Shown piece after piece: positions 62,433 through 64,000 of a stretch of DNA of 64,000 nucleotides. Every line of letters begins with the position of its first letter. The first letter of the stretch is position 1. The notes under the pieces were generated by a model. It was not told the DNA's origin. It saw only the letters and a program-made list of their open reading frames with translations, and searched no databases. Source of the stretch: CAVVFX01 sp963747535 (lineage in GTDB: Bacteria; Acidobacteriota; Terriglobia; Bryobacterales; Bryobacteraceae); assembly GCA_963747535.1 (NCBI GenBank), contig CAVVFX010000011.1, forward strand, positions 372,001 to 436,000, in the 5' to 3' direction. The position numbers and the translations under genes were made by a program.

Positions 62433-62942
62433 TCACTTCTTCTGCTTCTCGAGTTTCTCGGCCATCTGTAGGTGCTGCTCCAGAGTGGGAATCGTCGCTT
62501 GAGCATAAGCCTTCACGTCCGCGTCTTCCCCATGCTCCGCCTCCCTCTTAAATGCCGCAATCGCCATCTTGTGGGATTGCACCTCGTCCTGTATGAACGC
62601 GTGATCGAAACTGCTCCCCTTCAAATGCATCAGCCGCTCGATGGTTCGGTCGTGCCCGATCGCTTTAGGTATGGGGGTCCCGGTTTTATTCGCTATGACG
62701 CTGAGTTTCTCGTAAGCGCTGGTGTGATCTTTTGATAGGGTCTGGCCGAAGTCCTTCACCTGTTGCCCGGCGGCTTGAGCCTCGGCCATCTGGCCCAGGT
62801 GCGCCTCTGTCATATTGTCCTCTGCTGCGATCTTGATAAACTGTTCATCCGCTCGACTCAAAGCGGCTCCTTGCAGGAAAAAGGGAACGCTGAAGAGCGC
62901 CCCGCAACCAATTGCTATAACAAGACGTTTGCTCTGCATCAA
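62433..62942 (-). CDS. DUF4142 secreted protein
   Basis: 169 aa, signal peptide (RLVIAIGCGALFSVPFFLQG). The mature part is a helical bundle: ADEQFIKIAAEDNMTEAHLG, LSKDHTSAYEKLSVIANKTG, and QSHKMAIAAFKREAEHGEDA, the DUF4142 (ferritin-like) pattern with conserved Asp/His. Likely periplasmic; function unknown, sometimes stress-related. Confidence 0.9.
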   Translation of the reverse strand: MMQSKRLVIAIGCGALFSVPFFLQGAALSRADEQFIKIAAEDNMTEAHLGQMAEAQAAGQQVKDFGQTLSKDHTSAYEKLSVIANKTGTPIPKAIGHDRTIERLMHLKGSSFDHAFIQDEVQSHKMAIAAFKREAEHGEDADVKAYAQATIPTLEQHLQMAEKLEKQKK

Positions 62943-63171
62943 TCCATGCTCCTTCTATCCGAAACTAAAACGCCAGCGGACGAGGATCAATCCCACAAAT
63001 ACAGTAGATGAACCGATTGCAGCCTCACTGACACCATTCGCCGCTTCAATCGCAACCGCCTTATGACGCACACTACAGCCATAAAATACCGGCCGAAACG
63101 GAATAGAACGTGCCCGTCATTACGATTGAGAGTCGCGAGGCACCCACCCCGATGACCCTCGAAAAGGAGTA

Positions 63172-63933
63172 TTGAATATGAAACTTGAAAGTATCGTGAG
63201 ATACGGGTCAATCGGACTTATCGGGCTGGTTATGCTTGCCCTGCCCAAAGCCAGGGCGGATGAGTGGAATCAAAAAACCATTGTTACATTCAGCGGGCCT
63301 GTCGAGGTCCCGGGAAGGGTTCTGCCGGCTGGGACATATGTCTTTAAGCTTGAGGACTCGCAGTCTGACCGCGATATCGTTGAAGTCTTCAACAAAGACG
63401 AGAATCATTTGTATGGCACATTCCTGGCGATCCCCGACTACCGCTTAAGGCCGAGAGGCAAGACCATCATAAGCTTTGAAGAGCGCGCCGCGGGTGCGCC
63501 GGAAGCCGTGAAAGCCTGGTTCTATCCTGGCGAAAATTACGGGCACGAGTTTGTATATCCTAAGGTTAGGGCGTCGCAATTGGCGCAAGCAAACCAGCAA
63601 CCTGTCCCGTCTATGCCGAACGAAACGGCATCGAAAACAACTCAGAACAATAATACTGCTAACGTGACGGCCCTGAAGCAGGCTCCCCTGAAAGCTCAAA
63701 AGCCAAACCAGGGGGAAGCCGAGATTGTTGAAGTCTTCCCTCCGGCTCCACCGGCCGGGAATCAAACGGCTGCAGCGCCGTCCAACGAGCAGGCCTATAA
63801 CAACAATCAAGGCGCATCCATGCCTGCGACTCTGCCGAAGACCGGAAGTAATTTACCGCTTTTCGGCTTGATAGGCATGTTGTCGCTGGCGGTTGCTGGA
63901 CTTTTTCGGTATGCCGCCGCGAAAATCCGGTAA
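63172..63933 (+). CDS. Surface protein with LPXTG-like C-terminal anchor
   Basis: 253 aa from ATG 63172 (63178 also possible). Signal peptide LIGLVMLALPKARA, then a ~90-residue domain (TIVTFSGPVEVPGRVLPAGT, VFKLEDSQSDRDIVEVFN, GENYGHEFVYPKVRASQL) of the type found in many acidobacterial secreted proteins. A Gln/Asn/Pro/Thr-rich linker follows, then LPKTGSNLPLFGLIGMLSLA plus basic tail (FRYAAAKIR): LPxTG motif, hydrophobic helix, positive residues. A sortase-type sorting signal in a diderm bacterium is noteworthy. Confidence 0.82.
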   Translation: MNMKLESIVRYGSIGLIGLVMLALPKARADEWNQKTIVTFSGPVEVPGRVLPAGTYVFKLEDSQSDRDIVEVFNKDENHLYGTFLAIPDYRLRPRGKTIISFEERAAGAPEAVKAWFYPGENYGHEFVYPKVRASQLAQANQQPVPSMPNETASKTTQNNNTANVTALKQAPLKAQKPNQGEAEIVEVFPPAPPAGNQTAAAPSNEQAYNNNQGASMPATLPKTGSNLPLFGLIGMLSLAVAGLFRYAAAKIR

Positions 63934-64000
63934 AAATATCCCTTCCATCCGGAGGGCGAGTTGGGCGCTACCACTTGCCCTCCAACTTTTTCTCGTAGCG
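63934..64000. other. Right-edge intergenic sequence
   Basis: After the last stop an imperfect inverted repeat (GGAGGGCGAG ... CTTGCCCTCC, ~63950-63983) could end transcription. Nothing else is visible before the window ends. Confidence 0.4.

Noticed and set aside
1..64000. tRNA or rRNA genes
   Set aside because: No CCA-ended cloverleaf or conserved rRNA segment was seen by reading; a tRNAscan-type computation would settle it.

Overview
The window looks like a chromosomal segment of an Acidobacteriota bacterium, most likely the Solibacter/Bryobacter group. The evidence is a gene with an SBBP beta-propeller and a Solibacter-type C-terminal domain, a GWxTD-domain protein, a carboxypeptidase-regulatory outer-membrane protein, several small secreted or stress proteins of acidobacterial type, and moderately high G+C. 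This placement rests on recognised protein families, not on a marker-gene search.

Layout. 1-9.8 kb is an energy and stress block: the end of a probable acetate kinase, phosphoketolase, a complete nine-gene N-type ATPase operon (atpDCQRBEFAG, no separate delta gene) and Dps. 10.2-14.5 kb is one secreted beta-propeller gene split by a 2,329-bp IS66-family element with a perfect 8-bp target duplication. 14.5-20.9 kb is a minus-strand stress/metal block: small secreted protein, VIT-type transporter, frameshifted Mg2+ P-type ATPase, zinc alcohol dehydrogenase and small stress proteins. 20.9-23.2 kb is decayed DNA with gene remnants, one intact metallothionein and an RND-efflux remnant. 23.2-26 kb holds a GyrI-like protein, a Cys-rich acidobacterial protein and a HTH/S24 regulator overlapping an unknown gene. 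26.1-27.3 kb is a glycosyltransferase; 27.3-29.4 kb has glyA and rlmB. 29.7-39.1 kb is a minus-strand surface-polysaccharide cluster: sugar nucleotidyltransferase, four glycosyltransferase genes (one fused to a methyltransferase), a DUF3108 protein and an ABC-2 permease carrying an extra N-terminal domain. 39.2-49.6 kb has a DJ-1/PfpI protein, speA, an unknown secreted protein, an amidohydrolase-like protein, two FMN alpha-hydroxyacid-oxidase paralogues, a serine hydrolase and a secreted protein. 49.5-57 kb has an actinobacterial-type fused 2-oxoglutarate dehydrogenase (kgd), an outer-membrane protein and a frameshifted GWxTD gene. 57-58.2 kb is a GxxExxY gene inside a 40-bp perfect inverted repeat, plus a HAD phosphatase. 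58.2-60.4 kb is aguB-aguA plus a small winged-helix-like protein. 60.5-62.3 kb is the conserved yceD-rpmF-plsX operon, followed by DUF4142 and an LPXTG-like surface protein.

How the genes fit together: phosphoketolase, acetate kinase, N-ATPase, Dps, ADH and the metal transporters resemble a low-oxygen/stress module. speA with aguA and aguB completes the arginine-agmatine-N-carbamoylputrescine-putrescine route. The polysaccharide cluster makes and exports a glycan, but its ABC ATPase is not in the window.

The main unexplained structure is a family of at least eight dispersed intergenic hairpins with a conserved 10-nt A-rich loop ending in CGA and compensated stem changes. Also notable are the GxxExxY inverted-repeat unit, whose arms encode the ends of two proteins, and inverted heptanucleotide arrays abutting the permease start. 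Several conserved genes carry single-base frameshifts, so indel errors in the assembly must be excluded before calling them pseudogenes. No tRNA, rRNA or CRISPR array was seen.
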